Source: Rhodospirillales bacterium
GTDB lineage: Bacteria; Pseudomonadota; Alphaproteobacteria; Acetobacterales; Acetobacteraceae
Assembly (NCBI GenBank): GCA_025352915.1
Contig: JANXSA010000720.1
Span: 1-5,609, forward strand
DNA: 5,609 nt
Direction of reading: 5' to 3'
The notes beneath the pieces are model-generated. The model made no database searches. It had not been told where the DNA came from and was given only the letters and a program-made list of their open reading frames with translations. Positions 5,542-5,609 of this stretch are shown here, piece after piece. Each line of letters starts with the position of its first letter. The stretch's first letter is position 1. The translations under genes and the position numbers were made by a program.

Positions 5542-5609
5542 TCAGGCCGGCAGGGCGGTAACCCACCGCAGAATGGCATCCGCCACCGCGCGCGGCTGTT
5601 CCGGGAACA
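5542..5609 (-). CDS. C-terminal end of a probable alpha/beta hydrolase (partial, N-terminus off the right edge)
   Basis: Only 21 full codons and a TGA stop (5542-5544) are visible. The peptide reads FPEQPRAVADAILRWV followed by TALPA. A proline-rich turn followed by an amphipathic helix of the form PxAVADAILRWV is the usual end of alpha/beta-fold hydrolases, where it follows the catalytic-His loop. The catalytic residues themselves lie outside the window, so the assignment rests on this helix alone and could be wrong. The gene converges on the phytase-like gene, with both hairpin elements between them. Confidence 0.5.
   Translation of the reverse strand, partial: FPEQPRAVADAILRWVTALPA

Overview
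The window looks like chromosomal DNA of a high-GC alphaproteobacterium. An Acetobacteraceae or other Rhodospirillales-type host is most likely. This rests on the C/G-rich third codon positions, on the style of the A/T-rich hairpin elements that break the GC-rich background (copies at 417-459, 5418-5458 and 5488-5522), and on the gene families present. The placement is inferred from sequence style, not from a database match.

Layout. The left edge (1-344, minus strand) holds a truncated ModE-type winged-helix regulator. A long, mostly non-genic stretch follows (345-1134). It contains an A/T-rich hairpin repeat, an A/T-rich island around 480-530, and one plausible but unproven Pro/Arg-rich small ORF (592-1059). 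The core is a tightly coupled plus-strand pair. The first gene (1135-3219) encodes a cytoplasmic molybdopterin (bis-MGD) oxidoreductase with an N-terminal [4Fe-4S] motif, of the uncharacterised MopB_3-like group. The second (3216-3959) encodes a short-chain dehydrogenase/reductase that overlaps it by ATGA. After a 90-nt spacer comes an exported esterase-like phytase family protein (4050-5405), with a GTG start and a perfect inverted repeat around its Shine-Dalgarno sequence. Two A/T-rich hairpins in opposite orientation (5418-5522) then separate it from the C-terminal end of a convergent minus-strand gene (5542-5609), probably an alpha/beta hydrolase.

How the genes may work together. The Mo-enzyme and the SDR are almost certainly co-translated and may form one redox unit. 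The Mo-enzyme is not an ordinary formate dehydrogenase: by-eye alignment puts Ser145-Glu146 where E. coli FdhH has its catalytic Sec140-His141. The SDR is also atypical: it keeps the Rossmann glycine motif, NAG, the serine and the lysine, but carries Ser in place of the catalytic Tyr and Met in place of the usual Asn. A ModE-like DNA-binding protein encoded divergently upstream makes molybdate- or oxyanion-linked control a reasonable guess, but no operator was identified. The substrate of the pair cannot be read from sequence. The phytase-like gene and the hydrolase appear to be separate units.

The most interesting points are the Mo-enzyme/atypical-SDR pair, the three related hairpin elements (one orphaned in a divergent intergenic region), and the inverted repeat that buries part of the ribosome-binding site of the phytase-like gene. 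No tRNA, rRNA, CRISPR array or transposase was seen.
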